Below, in pieces: positions 8,638 to 18,167 of a stretch of DNA of 64,000 bases (positions are counted from its first letter, which is position 1; every line of letters starts with the position of its first letter). Under the pieces are notes generated by a model that saw nothing but the letters and a program-made list of their open reading frames with translations, made no database searches and was not told where the DNA came from. Made by a program: the position numbers and the translations under genes. The stretch is from Thermosipho africanus Ob7 (GTDB lineage Bacteria > Thermotogota > Thermotogae > Thermotogales > Fervidobacteriaceae): assembly GCF_003351105.1 (NCBI RefSeq), contig NZ_NKRG01000002.1:1-64000 (forward strand). The letters run 5' to 3'.

Positions 8638-10029
8638 TTAAACTATATATTTATTTTCCATTAAATTATAATTTTCAAAATAATACCTATCTTTTCCATC
8701 TTTTTTAGCTTTATAAAGGAGTTTATCTGCAGAGTCAATAAAATCAGTAATAGTTTGATTCATTTTATAAGATGAAACTCCACAACTTATTGTAATTTTT
8801 CTTTTATCATTTAAAATATCCCCCCAATCCGTTTTATGAATTGTATCAAATATTTTTTCAATAGTAGTAAATGCAACATCAGGAGAATTGAATAAAATTA
8901 TAAACTCTTCGCCACCATACCTTCCAGCAATGGCATTTTTATCAATACTATTTTTAATAATCTCCGCAAGTTTTTTTAAAACCTTATCTCCAACAACATG
9001 CCCATATTTGTCATTCACACTTTTAAAGTTGTCAATATCAATAATTGCAATAGTTGAATCTGTAGAATATTTTTTAACAAATTCTTCAATTTTTATAATC
9101 AAGTTCTTTTTGTTGTACAACTCTGTAAGCCCATCAAAAATTGAGGCATTTATATATTCTTTAAAATTGTTTAAAGTGTTAAAAACGACTCCCAAACTAG
9201 TGGATATCAAGTCGGTCATACTTTTGAAATTGCTTAACCTAGGTTCCACAAGGATTATCCCTTCTTCTTTGTTTTCAAATTTTATAAGAAATTTTTTGTG
9301 TTCTTTTATTTTCTTACTCGAATTATCATTAAAATCGCCAATGAAAGTCCAGGTTGTAGGAATAGTAGGTTTTTCAAAATAAGATAATAAAAGTGCTTTT
9401 GCATGATTTTTGCTCACATTTCCATTGAATGAATAAATTCTACCTTCTGATTCGGAAAGTAATAAAGCAAAGAATGCTTCAACATCAAATAAATCTTTAA
9501 AGAAGCTATATAATCTAAAAACTAGATGCTTTTCATCTCTGACATATTTTAATAAATTTAGAATTTCTTTTTGGAAAATCTCACTTTTTAATTTCTGCTC
9601 TATAATTTCATATATTTTCTCTCTAGAAATTTTATGATTATTTGTCTTAATTGAATAAAAATCCTTCATTTTCAAGGTTATAAGAAAATCATCTAACTTG
9701 TCTTTTTCTTTAAAAATTGATTTTGAAAAGAATTTATTTGCACCGCTCTTTTTTACCCAAAAATCGTTTAATTTATCGTCAGAACTTGTAAGTATAAATA
9801 TTCCAGAATTTTTGAACTCATCATAATTTCTTAGCACAATGGATAAAAATATACCCGATATATCGGGCATATTGTAGTCAGTTAAGATGATATCAGGATA
9901 ATATTCAAAAGCTTTTTTAATACCATCAAATCCAGAATCAGCAATATAAACTTCATAATTACTTTTTAATAAATCATACAATAGCAATCTCCAGAACTTG
10001 CTATCATCAACTAATAATATTTTTTTCAT
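8638..10029 (-). CDS. Response regulator with GGDEF domain (diguanylate cyclase)
   Basis: A 463-residue protein. The receiver domain (1-120) has the acidic pair Asp8-Asp9, phospho-acceptor Asp51 and Lys103. A middle region (about 135-290) resembles a divergent sensor domain. A GGDEF domain follows with GGEEF at 372-376, so active cyclic-di-GMP synthesis is likely. The product-inhibition I-site RxxD expected five residues upstream reads DKNA, so allosteric feedback is probably missing. HD-GYP proteins elsewhere in the window (18168-19586) could degrade the same messenger. No histidine kinase gene is adjacent. Confidence 0.9.
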   Translation of the reverse strand: MKKILLVDDSKFWRLLLYDLLKSNYEVYIADSGFDGIKKAFEYYPDIILTDYNMPDISGIFLSIVLRNYDEFKNSGIFILTSSDDKLNDFWVKKSGANKFFSKSIFKEKDKLDDFLITLKMKDFYSIKTNNHKISREKIYEIIEQKLKSEIFQKEILNLLKYVRDEKHLVFRLYSFFKDLFDVEAFFALLLSESEGRIYSFNGNVSKNHAKALLLSYFEKPTIPTTWTFIGDFNDNSSKKIKEHKKFLIKFENKEEGIILVEPRLSNFKSMTDLISTSLGVVFNTLNNFKEYINASIFDGLTELYNKKNLIIKIEEFVKKYSTDSTIAIIDIDNFKSVNDKYGHVVGDKVLKKLAEIIKNSIDKNAIAGRYGGEEFIILFNSPDVAFTTIEKIFDTIHKTDWGDILNDKRKITISCGVSSYKMNQTITDFIDSADKLLYKAKKDGKDRYYFENYNLMENKYIV

Positions 10030-10069
10030 ATTATTCCCTAACCCCCACTTATTTTTTTATCATTATTAA

Positions 10070-10097
10070 ATTATAACAAAAACATCTTATTTTACAA
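10070..10097 (-). promoter_or_regulatory. Promoter for the REC-GGDEF gene and the genes downstream
   Basis: On the minus strand TTGTAA (10092-10097), a 16-base spacer and a consensus TATAAT (10070-10075) lie 40 bases upstream of the start codon. It lies between the glnA terminator and the gene, so it probably drives the minus-strand set REC-GGDEF, EEP, ComF and RecQ. Confidence 0.6.
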
Positions 10098-10105
10098 AAT
10101 GTTTA

Positions 10106-10139
10106 AATAAAAATCCCGGGATATTTAAATCCCGGGATT
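10106..10139 (-). terminator. Intrinsic terminator of glnA
   Basis: AATCCCGGG (10112-10120) and CCCGGGATT (10131-10139) form a GC-rich nine-pair stem around a ten-base loop. On the minus strand it is followed by TTTTATTT. It lies just past the glutamine synthetase stop codon and insulates it from the next gene. Confidence 0.85.
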
Positions 10140-10155
10140 CATTAATATTTGAATC

Positions 10156-11526
10156 TCATACGTCAAAATAATTTTCAAATTCTTTTGGATGAGGAATTGA
10201 CATTATTTCTCTCGACTCACTCAATTTGATTCTTATCCAGTGATTAATTAATTCTTTTGGAAATACTGTCAAATATTCATTATCTTTTCTTAACTCATTA
10301 CAAGCGGCATCAAGCGACGTTGGAAGTGGTTTAATGTTTTCGTTATACGCATCACCTTCAAACGGTCCAAATCCCTCTTGAGTTGGGTCTAAGGATTTTC
10401 TAATGCCATCAATACCCGCAAGAATCATTGCAGCAAAAGCAAGATATGGATTACATGATGCATCTATTGTTCTAAACTCAATTCTTCTTTTCTTATCATC
10501 TTTGACATATGCAGGAATTCTTATTGCTGCTGTTCTGTTTGCCAAAGCAAAAACTGCGTTTGTTGGTGCTTCAAAACCTGGAACTAACCTTCTATATGAG
10601 TTAGTTGAAGGATTTGAAAACGCCATTACGGAGCCAGCATGTTTTAAAAGACCTGCAATATATGATAATGCAATTTCTGAAAGGCCATATAACTTATTAC
10701 CAGCAAATATGTTCTTTTCATTCTTTACCATGAATTGATGTACATGCATTCCATTTCCTGCCTCATTGTACAGTGGTTTTGGCATAAAAGTCACTATCAA
10801 ACCATATTCTTTCGCAACTTTTCTAGCAATATATTTTACTAAAAGCGTATAATCAGCTGCTTTTAAAGCATCTACAAAACTAAGCTCAATTTCTACTTGG
10901 CATGTTCCAACTTCATGGTGATGATATTTCACTGGAACACCGTATTTTAATAATTCATTTACTATTTTATTTCTTACTTCCATCAAAGTGTCAAAAGGCG
11001 GAATTCTATGATATCCTTTCTTCCTCCCAATAAAATATTCACCTTTATCGAACGAATTCCAAAAACCTTCATCACTATCAATGTAAACACTAATATCATT
11101 ACTCTCAACTGTATATCTAACATCTTTAAAAATATGAAATTCATATTCTGGACCAAAATATACTTTATCAGCAATATCATTAATTGATTCAAGAGTCTTT
11201 TTTAATAAGCTTCTTGGATCATGAAGTGAAGGCTCGCCTGTTTCTACATCATAAACATCACAGATCATTGAAAGAACCTTATCATCACCTATATACTCAA
11301 TCATTGCAGTGGATGGATCTGGGATCATAATCATATCACTATTAGTAACCTTTGCATATCCCAAATTTGATGCATCAAAACCTACACCATCATAAAAAGT
11401 TTTTTCAGAAAAGTTTGTCCTTGCAAGTGTTACATGTCTCCACTTTCCTAAAATATCAACAACTTTTAAGTCTATCAAGTTTATTTTTTCACGTTCAACT
11501 AATTCTAAAATTTCTTTTATTTCCAT
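10156..11526 (-). CDS. glnA: Type I glutamine synthetase
   Basis: A 456-residue enzyme joining ammonia to glutamate with ATP. The start at 11526 is chosen because GGAGG lies eight bases upstream; an earlier in-frame ATG (11574) has no such site. Visible family motifs are the N-terminal DxxGKWRHV region, the FGPEYEFHIF metal-binding strand, EAGNGMHVHQ, SNPSTNSYRRLVPG, NRTAAIRIP and the C-terminal HPKEFENYFDV. The NLY adenylylation box found in GSI-beta enzymes is absent, so it is GSI-alpha type and should be controlled by feedback or transcription rather than adenylylation. It is a single-gene unit with its own terminator. Confidence 0.97.
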   Translation of the reverse strand: MEIKEILELVEREKINLIDLKVVDILGKWRHVTLARTNFSEKTFYDGVGFDASNLGYAKVTNSDMIMIPDPSTAMIEYIGDDKVLSMICDVYDVETGEPSLHDPRSLLKKTLESINDIADKVYFGPEYEFHIFKDVRYTVESNDISVYIDSDEGFWNSFDKGEYFIGRKKGYHRIPPFDTLMEVRNKIVNELLKYGVPVKYHHHEVGTCQVEIELSFVDALKAADYTLLVKYIARKVAKEYGLIVTFMPKPLYNEAGNGMHVHQFMVKNEKNIFAGNKLYGLSEIALSYIAGLLKHAGSVMAFSNPSTNSYRRLVPGFEAPTNAVFALANRTAAIRIPAYVKDDKKRRIEFRTIDASCNPYLAFAAMILAGIDGIRKSLDPTQEGFGPFEGDAYNENIKPLPTSLDAACNELRKDNEYLTVFPKELINHWIRIKLSESREIMSIPHPKEFENYFDV

Positions 11527-11671
11527 CTTATACCTCCATTCATATTTGTTTTTATTGCATGTATAGTTTAACATCTTACAAAATTTTCAACAATGATAGC
11601 TATTAATGTTTAGTCATTAATAAGAATAATTCTGTTTAATTTTTTTACTGTTTCTTATTTTAACTCTTTTA

Positions 11672-11680
11672 TGCTATTAT
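11672..11680 (+). promoter_or_regulatory. Extended -10 promoter placed for a leaderless transcript
   Basis: TG-C-TATTAT (11672-11680) is an extended -10 element whose end is only eight bases before the ATG at 11688. Transcription would start at or within one or two bases of the start codon. There is no Shine-Dalgarno-like sequence between the -10 and the ATG, and no good -35 at the usual distance. Confidence 0.5.
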
Positions 11681-11687
11681 ATTTGAT

Positions 11688-14108
11688 ATGAAAAGATATG
11701 TAATTTTTTTGGTTATTATAATCTTTTTGAAAATTTTTGGATTTAATTTTAATCTTTTTGGTCACCAAGGAGCAATATGGCAGGTAAAAGTTTTTGATAA
11801 TCTATTATATACATCAGCTTCTGATGGAAAAGTTATTATATGGGATTATAAAAAACTTACTATTATAAAAACAATTTATTCACACAATTCTTGGGCAAGA
11901 GCTTTACATATAGACGATAGTAATATATACGTAGGAGGTTATAAGCCAGACAATAAACTAAAAATATATGATAGACGTAATGGAACATTGATAAAAGAAA
12001 TAGAGTATGAAAATGGTTCAATATTTACTGTAACCTCCAATGAAAATTTTATTGCATTCTCAGGTTCAGCTAATAGGGTATATTTAGTTGACAAAGAAAA
12101 ATTTAATATAGTTTTTAATTATAAACATGACGCATGGGTTAGAGACATATTTTTTGATGGAAATTTAGTTTATAGTTGTGATGAAAAAGGAGTAGTTATT
12201 GTTTATGATACATCTTCTTTTAGGCTTGTTAAAACTTTAAATTTTGAATATAAATTAATAAAGATTGTAAAATTTAAAAACAAAATATACTTTGTATCAT
12301 CAAATGGTTATTTATTAAATGAGAACTCCATTATTAAATTAACCAATTCTTTTACAGCTGCATACTCAGATAGTAATAAATTGATTTTTGGAGATAAGGA
12401 TGGATATATATATTTTTTTGATGGTAAATTAAAAAACAAGCTTCGAGTGGTTAACGACGGAATTTTGAGTATATGTAAATACCAAAACTCTTTATTTATT
12501 AGTACCAGTTCTGGTAAGTTATTAAAATTAGATAACGACGGAACTTATAGAGTAACATATTTTCCAAACAATTTTTCAATAATAAAGAAAACTAAAATTG
12601 TTGAAAATAATCTTTATGTATTAAAGTTTGATGGGACATTATTAAAATATGATCTTGTAACTGGTAAAATTATACAAAAGTATTATAAAATTTCAAATTT
12701 TGAAATTTCTGGCTCAAAGTTTTATATAGTTAATTTAAAAAACCAATTATTACTAGATTCAAATGTTTTGTTCGAATCTCTGAATGAAATAACACTAATT
12801 TTAGAGTTCAAAGATCTTTTATTTATTGGTACATATGAAGAGCTTTTTATTTTTAAAGATTTTCAACTTTTTAATTATATTTCCATACCAAATCATTGGT
12901 TCATATCTTACGAAACTAATAATAACAAGGTACTGTTTGGAACAAGTAAAGGCAAAGTAATTACTTACAATATAATTGATAATAATTTTAACATAGAAGA
13001 CTTTTCAGATTCTCCAATTGTTAAAATTTTGAATGGTATACCAATAACATTTGATGGAGAAATAGGTAAAAAATATAAGTTAGATACAAATATTTACGAT
13101 GCTGTAGTTTTTAATTCAAGAATATATTTATCTACTTCAAAAGGAGTATTCTCATTTTCAGGCAATTCAATCAATAATGTTTTAGAGAAAAAAGGACTTG
13201 TTTTTCTTGAATCGTATAACAAAAAATTTTATGCAATAGATTATAATGGTTCTATTATTATTTTTGATGAAAATTTTAACGAGTATGGGACTTTATCTGA
13301 AAAACATTTTATTATATCAAAAATTGATTCATATAGCGACATCCTTGTGACTACAGGAGGTAGTAAAATAAATATATGGAAAATTAATGGTGAGAAATTA
13401 GTTCTTTTAAAAACATTTGAAGGACATTTTGATGTTATAAGAGATATAAAAATTATTGACAAAAATAGATTTGTAACAGCATCAAGTGATAGAACTATAA
13501 AAATATGGGATTTTTCTGGAAGACTCATTAAAACACTTTCTTTACACAGCGGTTATGTTTGGACTCTTGATTTTCAAAATGGATTACTTTTTTCTGGTGG
13601 TTGGGATGGATTTATATACGGATATGATTTAAATAGTGGAAATGTTATCTTTGAAAAACGATTTTCTTCAAAAATTACTAAGATAAGAGTAGAAAATAAT
13701 TATTTGTTTTTATCGTTTATTAATGGAAAAATAATAAGGTATGATTTTTTGAAAGACAAACAAATCACGTTAATTAATACTGAAAGTACTATATGGGACT
13801 TTGATATCTATAAAAATTATCTTGTTTTTGGTGATGAAAATGGAATTTGTTATATTTATAATCTAAACAATGAGGAAATTAAAAAGATACATATTCATAA
13901 CGCAACAATATTTAGTATAAAAGTTTTTAATGATAAGATAGTAACCGGAGCAAACGATAATTCTATAAAAATAATTGATTTTTCTGGAAATGTACTGTAT
14001 TCATATAGTAATTTTAAAATTTCTGTCTTGTCTATAGCAATAGATGAAAAGAAAAATCAGATTTTCTTATCCGAAGGTGAAAAACCTATAGTTTTGCAAA
14101 TTCCTTAA
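11688..14108 (+). CDS. Exported WD40/beta-propeller repeat protein
   Basis: An 806-residue protein with an N-terminal signal or anchor (about 4-20) and then many four-stranded repeats. Several end in WD40-like dipeptides: IIWDYKK near 48-54, IKIWDFSG near 604-611, SGGWDGFIYGYD near 632 and IWDFDIY near 703. The repeats could form two propellers. WD40 proteins act as interaction scaffolds, and export suggests a surface or periplasmic role. It is a single gene converging on the potassium-channel gene, and the two coding ends overlap by 23 bases. The first and last blocks are closest to WD40 consensus and the middle is degenerate. Confidence 0.8.
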   Translation: MKRYVIFLVIIIFLKIFGFNFNLFGHQGAIWQVKVFDNLLYTSASDGKVIIWDYKKLTIIKTIYSHNSWARALHIDDSNIYVGGYKPDNKLKIYDRRNGTLIKEIEYENGSIFTVTSNENFIAFSGSANRVYLVDKEKFNIVFNYKHDAWVRDIFFDGNLVYSCDEKGVVIVYDTSSFRLVKTLNFEYKLIKIVKFKNKIYFVSSNGYLLNENSIIKLTNSFTAAYSDSNKLIFGDKDGYIYFFDGKLKNKLRVVNDGILSICKYQNSLFISTSSGKLLKLDNDGTYRVTYFPNNFSIIKKTKIVENNLYVLKFDGTLLKYDLVTGKIIQKYYKISNFEISGSKFYIVNLKNQLLLDSNVLFESLNEITLILEFKDLLFIGTYEELFIFKDFQLFNYISIPNHWFISYETNNNKVLFGTSKGKVITYNIIDNNFNIEDFSDSPIVKILNGIPITFDGEIGKKYKLDTNIYDAVVFNSRIYLSTSKGVFSFSGNSINNVLEKKGLVFLESYNKKFYAIDYNGSIIIFDENFNEYGTLSEKHFIISKIDSYSDILVTTGGSKINIWKINGEKLVLLKTFEGHFDVIRDIKIIDKNRFVTASSDRTIKIWDFSGRLIKTLSLHSGYVWTLDFQNGLLFSGGWDGFIYGYDLNSGNVIFEKRFSSKITKIRVENNYLFLSFINGKIIRYDFLKDKQITLINTESTIWDFDIYKNYLVFGDENGICYIYNLNNEEIKKIHIHNATIFSIKVFNDKIVTGANDNSIKIIDFSGNVLYSYSNFKISVLSIAIDEKKNQIFLSEGEKPIVLQIP

Positions 14109-15108
14109 ATTCTTCAATATCCTCTTTTCTACCCAAAATCATTAATGAATCATCTTCTAAGATTTCAAAATCGCCATCAGGTCCAAATATATTTTCTCCT
14201 TTTCTTAAAGCTGCTACTACCATTATTCTAAACTTTTTAGATAGTTGTAATTCTGAAAGTTTTTTATTAATTATAGAGCTCTTTGGAGGTATTTTAACTT
14301 CTTCTATTCTGTAAGACTCATTTCCAAATGCAAAAAGATCTAAAAAGTTAACACTGTCTGGGCGAGTTGTAAGACGTGCCATTCTAGTGCCCGCAATCTC
14401 AGCAGCAGCAACAACAGTCGTAGCTCCAGCATAAATAAGTTTTCTAATTGATGCTACATCACTAACTTTTGAAATTATAGTCATTGTTGGATTTAAAGTT
14501 CTTGCACTTAAGACAACAAAAACATTAACATGATCTTCAGGAAGTGTAGTTATTAATGCTTTTGCTTTTGTTACACCTGCCTCAAGTAATATATCTTCTT
14601 CTGCAGCATCGCCAACTATATATGGAATTGATATGTTATAACCTTCAACCACTTTATTTATGTTTTCTTCATTCAAATCGATTATAACAAAATTTTCTTT
14701 TTCTCGAATTAATTCCCCAATTACATATTGGCCAGTTTTACCCGCCCCAACCACTATAATGTGGTCCTTTAGTTTACTAATCATTTTTCTGTTTCTCCTT
14801 TCTTTCATATAATTACTTAACTTTCCTTCAACAATTATTGCAGTAACAGTTGAAACACCATATAATACAACACTTATACCTAAAAAAATTAAAAACGATG
14901 TAAATAGTCTACCAGCTTCGGATAAATTTTCTGGCATAGTATAACCAACTGTAGAAATTGTTATTGCAGTAAAGAAAAATGCATCAACAAAAGGGAGTCC
15001 TTCAACAAAGTGATAATAAAGGACCCCTAAAAGTAAAACTATTAATATTAATATTGAAAAGAAAGCAATTTGTTTTAAAAGTGTCTTTTCTATATTTTCT
15101 CTATTCAT
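14086..15108 (-). CDS. Potassium channel protein with TrkA-N/TrkA-C (RCK) domains
   Basis: About 340 residues. Two membrane helices flank a pore loop with the K+ selectivity filter TVGYT (residues 53-57 from this start). A Rossmann-type RCK domain follows with VVGAGKTGQYVIGEL, then a TrkA-C domain at the end. This is the architecture of MthK-like ligand-gated K+ channels in the cytoplasmic membrane. The ATG at 15108 overlaps the cupin stop by eight bases (ATGAATAG), which implies translational coupling. A TTG three codons earlier is the alternative start. Its 3' end overlaps the convergent WD40 gene. Confidence 0.9.
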   Translation of the reverse strand: MNRENIEKTLLKQIAFFSILILIVLLLGVLYYHFVEGLPFVDAFFFTAITISTVGYTMPENLSEAGRLFTSFLIFLGISVVLYGVSTVTAIIVEGKLSNYMKERRNRKMISKLKDHIIVVGAGKTGQYVIGELIREKENFVIIDLNEENINKVVEGYNISIPYIVGDAAEEDILLEAGVTKAKALITTLPEDHVNVFVVLSARTLNPTMTIISKVSDVASIRKLIYAGATTVVAAAEIAGTRMARLTTRPDSVNFLDLFAFGNESYRIEEVKIPPKSSIINKKLSELQLSKKFRIMVVAALRKGENIFGPDGDFEILEDDSLMILGRKEDIEEFKEFAKL

Positions 15109-15442
15109 TTCCCTCAATGTAAGGTATTACACAAATAAATTCAGCATCTTCATTCCCTACATTGACAAATTGATGTTCTTCATTTGGTTTGACAAAAATA
15201 AATGTTCCTGCAGTAACATCAGTTTTGTTATCTTTAGAAACAACTTGTATTTTCCCTTTTAAAACAAATATCTCATGTTCCCAATCATGAGTATGATAAG
15301 GTGTATTAGCTCCGGGTTTTAATTTAAACAGCCTCATTACAAAGTTTTTTGCTCCATCCTTTGAACCTATCAATATCCTTTTCTCGATTTTTCCATCATC
15401 TATTATTATAGGTTCTACTTTTTCTGGTTTGGATATTATCAT
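15101..15442 (-). CDS. Small single-domain cupin protein
   Basis: A 113-residue protein with cupin motif 1 (TPYHTHDWEHEIFVLKG) containing the His/His/Glu metal ligands, and motif 2 (KPNEEHQFVN). It is probably a metal-binding beta-barrel with an enzymatic or ligand-binding role, but the substrate is unknown. An excellent AGGAGG site seven bases before the ATG fixes the start, even though this makes a 47-base overlap with jag. It is coupled to the downstream K+ channel gene by the ATGAATAG overlap, so a sensory link is possible but unproven. Confidence 0.8.
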   Translation of the reverse strand: MIISKPEKVEPIIIDDGKIEKRILIGSKDGAKNFVMRLFKLKPGANTPYHTHDWEHEIFVLKGKIQVVSKDNKTDVTAGTFIFVKPNEEHQFVNVGNEDAEFICVIPYIEGNE

Positions 15443-16076
15443 GATTTCTCCTCCTTTCTATGACTACATATCGATAAGGTTCAACTCCCTCGGAAAAAGA
15501 ATGAACATGTGGATATTTCTTTAAAAATTCGTGAACTAGCCTTCTTTCAAAAGAGAACATTGGATCAAGCTCAACTCTTTCTACTCCAGCGGATATCTTT
15601 TCTACTGCGTTTTCTACAATTTTTTTAATTAATTCTTTTCTTTTTTCCCTGTAGTCCCCTGCATCAATTATAACAGTAATTTTTATATCTGAAAGTCTGT
15701 TTAAAAATATTGTTGCAATATGCTGAAGCGCACCTAAACCTTTACCATGTTTTCCAATAATTTTTCCTATTCCTTCACCGTCAATTCTAGCTATAAAAAG
15801 CCTAGGGTTTTTAGAAAAAACACTTACTTTAATATCTGAGTCAAAATAGGAAACAATGTTTTTTAAAAATTCTTCAAGCTTTCTTTCATAAAATTCCTTT
15901 TTTATTGTTATTTCCACTACAGCATCTCTTGCAAGAAAACCAAAAAAACCACTTGAACCTTTATCTATTACTAAATATTCATATTCATTTTTGTTTATTT
16001 TCATTTCTTCTTCAAATATTGCAAGAACTTCTTCTACACTTTTACCAGTAATTGTCAATTTTTTCAAGTCTTTCAC
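15396..16076 (-). CDS. jag: Jag (SpoIIIJ-associated) RNA-binding protein, KH-R3H
   Basis: A 226-residue protein in the standard order. A Jag N-terminal domain (1-50) has the KSVEEVL motif. A KH domain around 75-150 carries IIGKHGKGLGALQHI. A C-terminal R3H-like segment includes RRLVHEFLKKYP. It binds RNA and in other bacteria affects cell-envelope growth. The start is GTG overlapping the yidC stop (GTGA); TTG at 16067 has better spacing from AAGGGG and is the alternative. The C-terminus runs 47 bases into the cupin gene. Neighbours yidC, yidD, rnpA and rpmH are the classical set. Confidence 0.93.
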   Translation of the reverse strand: MKDLKKLTITGKSVEEVLAIFEEEMKINKNEYEYLVIDKGSSGFFGFLARDAVVEITIKKEFYERKLEEFLKNIVSYFDSDIKVSVFSKNPRLFIARIDGEGIGKIIGKHGKGLGALQHIATIFLNRLSDIKITVIIDAGDYREKRKELIKKIVENAVEKISAGVERVELDPMFSFERRLVHEFLKKYPHVHSFSEGVEPYRYVVIERRRNHDNIQTRKSRTYNNR

Positions 16077-17377
16077 CCCTTATTAGGTAATCCCCAAAGT
16101 TCTCTTTGTGTAATTCCCTTGATTTTATATCTTTTATAGATATAATAGGTTATACCTAATTGTATCAAAGTATTTGCCGTATAATAGAGGAACACTCCGC
16201 TTGGCAAACCAATGAATAAAAATGGGAAAATAAAACTCATTATTATGCTTTGCCATGCTGTCCTTGAATCTTGACTAGTAATAAGTGCTAGATAATACCC
16301 TGCTACTATCTGAATTACCAAAAAAATCCAATTTGCACTAAATCCACCTGCTGTTAAGTCATTCCAGAAAAGAAATCTTCCACTAAAAGCAAATTCTTCT
16401 TGATAGTATCTAATAACTTGATAAAGAATTATGAATATAGGAAGCTGCACAAAAGCCATTAAACATCCACTTGCAGGATTGATTTTATTTTCTCTATATG
16501 CCTTAAGTAATTCTTGTTGTTGTTTTTGTGGATCTTTATATTTTTTCTTAATCTGTTCCACTATTGGCTGTAACTTTCTCATTTTAATCATTGACTTTGT
16601 TTGTGAGTGATAAAGAGGATATAAGACAAACCTTACAATAATTGTAAATACGATAATTGTAAGACCAAAATTTCTGGTAAAATCATTAATCCAACCAAAG
16701 AAATAAACTAAAGGATAAAGTATAAAGTCAAACCAGCCACCTACACCTGATACTGTTTTAAGCATTTCTGAAATTAAATCATAGTCATCTAAAAATGCAC
16801 TTTTAATAAGAGTTTTTTTATAAGGGCCAATATACACTAAGAATCTTAAATTTGATCCCTTAACACTATTCCCACCTAGAGTATTACCATTAAATTTTAT
16901 AATTGAAATTATGTCACCCTTACTATAAAATGATAAAAAGATGTTATTCCTAAACCTATCATCATTTTCGAAACCTACTCTTGGCACATGGACAACAACT
17001 TCTTTCGAAGATAAAACTGATACATCAAATGTATAATTTGGACCCTCTTTGAAATTATATATTTTTTCAATTTCATCAGAATAGTTAAATTTCAATGTAA
17101 CTTCAGTATATTTATCTCCATCCTTTAATCCTTGCCAACTAAAAGTTGGTGTTGAACTAATACCTTCAATATCAAAACCATCGTTTGAATATAAAAACAT
17201 TCTTGTTCTTCTCTCAATAGTTCTATATACTTCACTTAAATTTCCATTATAGTCAAATTTATATTCCATAAATTTTGTAAAAACATATATTCCATCAGTT
17301 CTTTCTTCCACAGAAATTGTACCAGCAATCATTATAAGTGTAGCAAACAAAAAAATGACGGCAATTATTCTTTTCAA
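16073..17377 (-). CDS. yidC: Membrane protein insertase YidC/OxaA
   Basis: A 434-residue protein with an N-terminal signal-like TM (4-20) and a periplasmic domain (about 25-205). The conserved 60KD_IMP core follows with five hydrophobic segments, including [20 protein letters not shown] and the charged loop [13 protein letters not shown]. The periplasmic domain is shorter than in enterobacteria. It inserts membrane proteins alone or with Sec. The TTG start overlaps the yidD stop (TTGA) and has GGAGG eight bases upstream. Confidence 0.96.
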   Translation of the reverse strand: MKRIIAVIFLFATLIMIAGTISVEERTDGIYVFTKFMEYKFDYNGNLSEVYRTIERRTRMFLYSNDGFDIEGISSTPTFSWQGLKDGDKYTEVTLKFNYSDEIEKIYNFKEGPNYTFDVSVLSSKEVVVHVPRVGFENDDRFRNNIFLSFYSKGDIISIIKFNGNTLGGNSVKGSNLRFLVYIGPYKKTLIKSAFLDDYDLISEMLKTVSGVGGWFDFILYPLVYFFGWINDFTRNFGLTIIVFTIIVRFVLYPLYHSQTKSMIKMRKLQPIVEQIKKKYKDPQKQQQELLKAYRENKINPASGCLMAFVQLPIFIILYQVIRYYQEEFAFSGRFLFWNDLTAGGFSANWIFLVIQIVAGYYLALITSQDSRTAWQSIIMSFIFPFLFIGLPSGVFLYYTANTLIQLGITYYIYKRYKIKGITQRELWGLPNKG

Positions 17378-17619
17378 CCAGACCGCCTCCCCTTAAAAAT
17401 ATAAAACTTTTCTGGAACTGGATCATATCCGCCTTCATGCAATGGATTACATCTTAAAATACGCTTGAAGCCCAGGAAAAGCCCTTTAAAAATTCCAAAC
17501 TTCTGGACCGCTTGATAAGTATATTCAGAACATGTAGGTGTATAAATACATGTTGGTGGTTTTAAAGGAGATATAAATTTCTGATAAAATCTAATCAGCT
17601 TTAATATTATTTTCCTCAT
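17374..17619 (-). CDS. yidD: Membrane protein insertion efficiency factor YidD
   Basis: An 81-residue protein with the full family signature: [48 protein letters not shown], including three conserved Cys. The N-terminal amphipathic helix is expected to associate with the inner membrane. It lies between rnpA and yidC, overlapping the first by 29 bases and the second by 4, as is usual for this helper of YidC-dependent insertion. Confidence 0.96.
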   Translation of the reverse strand: MRKIILKLIRFYQKFISPLKPPTCIYTPTCSEYTYQAVQKFGIFKGLFLGFKRILRCNPLHEGGYDPVPEKFYIFKGRRSG

Positions 17620-17986
17620 TGCCTATCCTTTCGAATAACTCTAAAAATGCTTCTTTAAATTGACTAAATTGAATATATTCAAAATCCTTTGATAACAATT
17701 TTCTAACAATAATTAAATAATCGTATCCTTTTGGAATTTTCATTTTATTTGTTCTTACAATTTCACGCATCCATCTTTTTACTTTATTCCTTTTTACTGC
17801 TTTACCAAACTTCTTTTTTACCGAAAAGGCGAACTTGCTGTAATCTAGTCCATTTTTACAATACAAAATTACAAAATAACTACTTTGAATACTTTTTCCA
17901 TTCTTGTATACTTTTAAAATGTCTTTCCTGAGCTTCAAGCGTTCTTCTTTTTTAAAACCAAACCTTTTTATACTGCTAGTCTCCAT
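17591..17986 (-). CDS. rnpA: Ribonuclease P protein component
   Basis: A 131-residue basic protein with the RNR motif region [21 protein letters not shown] (about 59-79) and the N-terminal [16 protein letters not shown] segment. It binds the RNase P RNA and helps trim the 5' leaders of tRNA precursors. Its first 19 bases overlap the end of rpmH, and its last 29 bases overlap yidD. Confidence 0.95.
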   Translation of the reverse strand: METSSIKRFGFKKEERLKLRKDILKVYKNGKSIQSSYFVILYCKNGLDYSKFAFSVKKKFGKAVKRNKVKRWMREIVRTNKMKIPKGYDYLIIVRKLLSKDFEYIQFSQFKEAFLELFERIGNEENNIKAD

Positions 17987-18102
17987 CTTCCTTTTCTTCT
18001 TCTGTTCTTTAATACTTTTCTACCACCTGCTGTCTTCTTTCTTGCAAGAAAGCCATGCGTTCTTTTTCTTTTGATTCTTGAAGGTTGGTACGTTCTTTTC
18101 AT
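17968..18102 (-). CDS. rpmH: 50S ribosomal protein L34
   Basis: A 44-codon gene reading [20 protein letters not shown], then [20 protein letters not shown] and a RLAV end. This is the canonical L34 sequence. GGAGG lies seven bases before the ATG. The stop TAA (17968-17970) is inside rnpA, giving a 19-base overlap. This placement upstream of rnpA is the usual bacterial order. There is no dnaA or oriC sequence beside it in this window. Confidence 0.97.
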   Translation of the reverse strand: MKRTYQPSRIKRKRTHGFLARKKTAGGRKVLKNRRRKGRWRLAV

Positions 18103-18138
18103 ATCCTTTCCTCCTTTTCCAAAATTTAGTCTGCTATT

Positions 18139-18167
18139 ATGTTATCATAAATTTTTATTTAAATCAA
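18139..18167 (-). promoter_or_regulatory. Possible promoter upstream of rpmH
   Basis: The 65-base gap before rpmH holds, on the minus strand, TTGATT (18162-18167), 17 bases, then TAACAT (18139-18144) running into AATAG. This is an imperfect but sensibly placed promoter. It is the largest gap within the long minus-strand gene run. Confidence 0.35.

Noticed and set aside
8888-9382. 164-codon open frame on the plus strand
   Set aside because: It lies wholly antisense to the REC-GGDEF gene, which has intact motifs. Long Ser/Phe-rich antisense frames are expected in AT-rich DNA.
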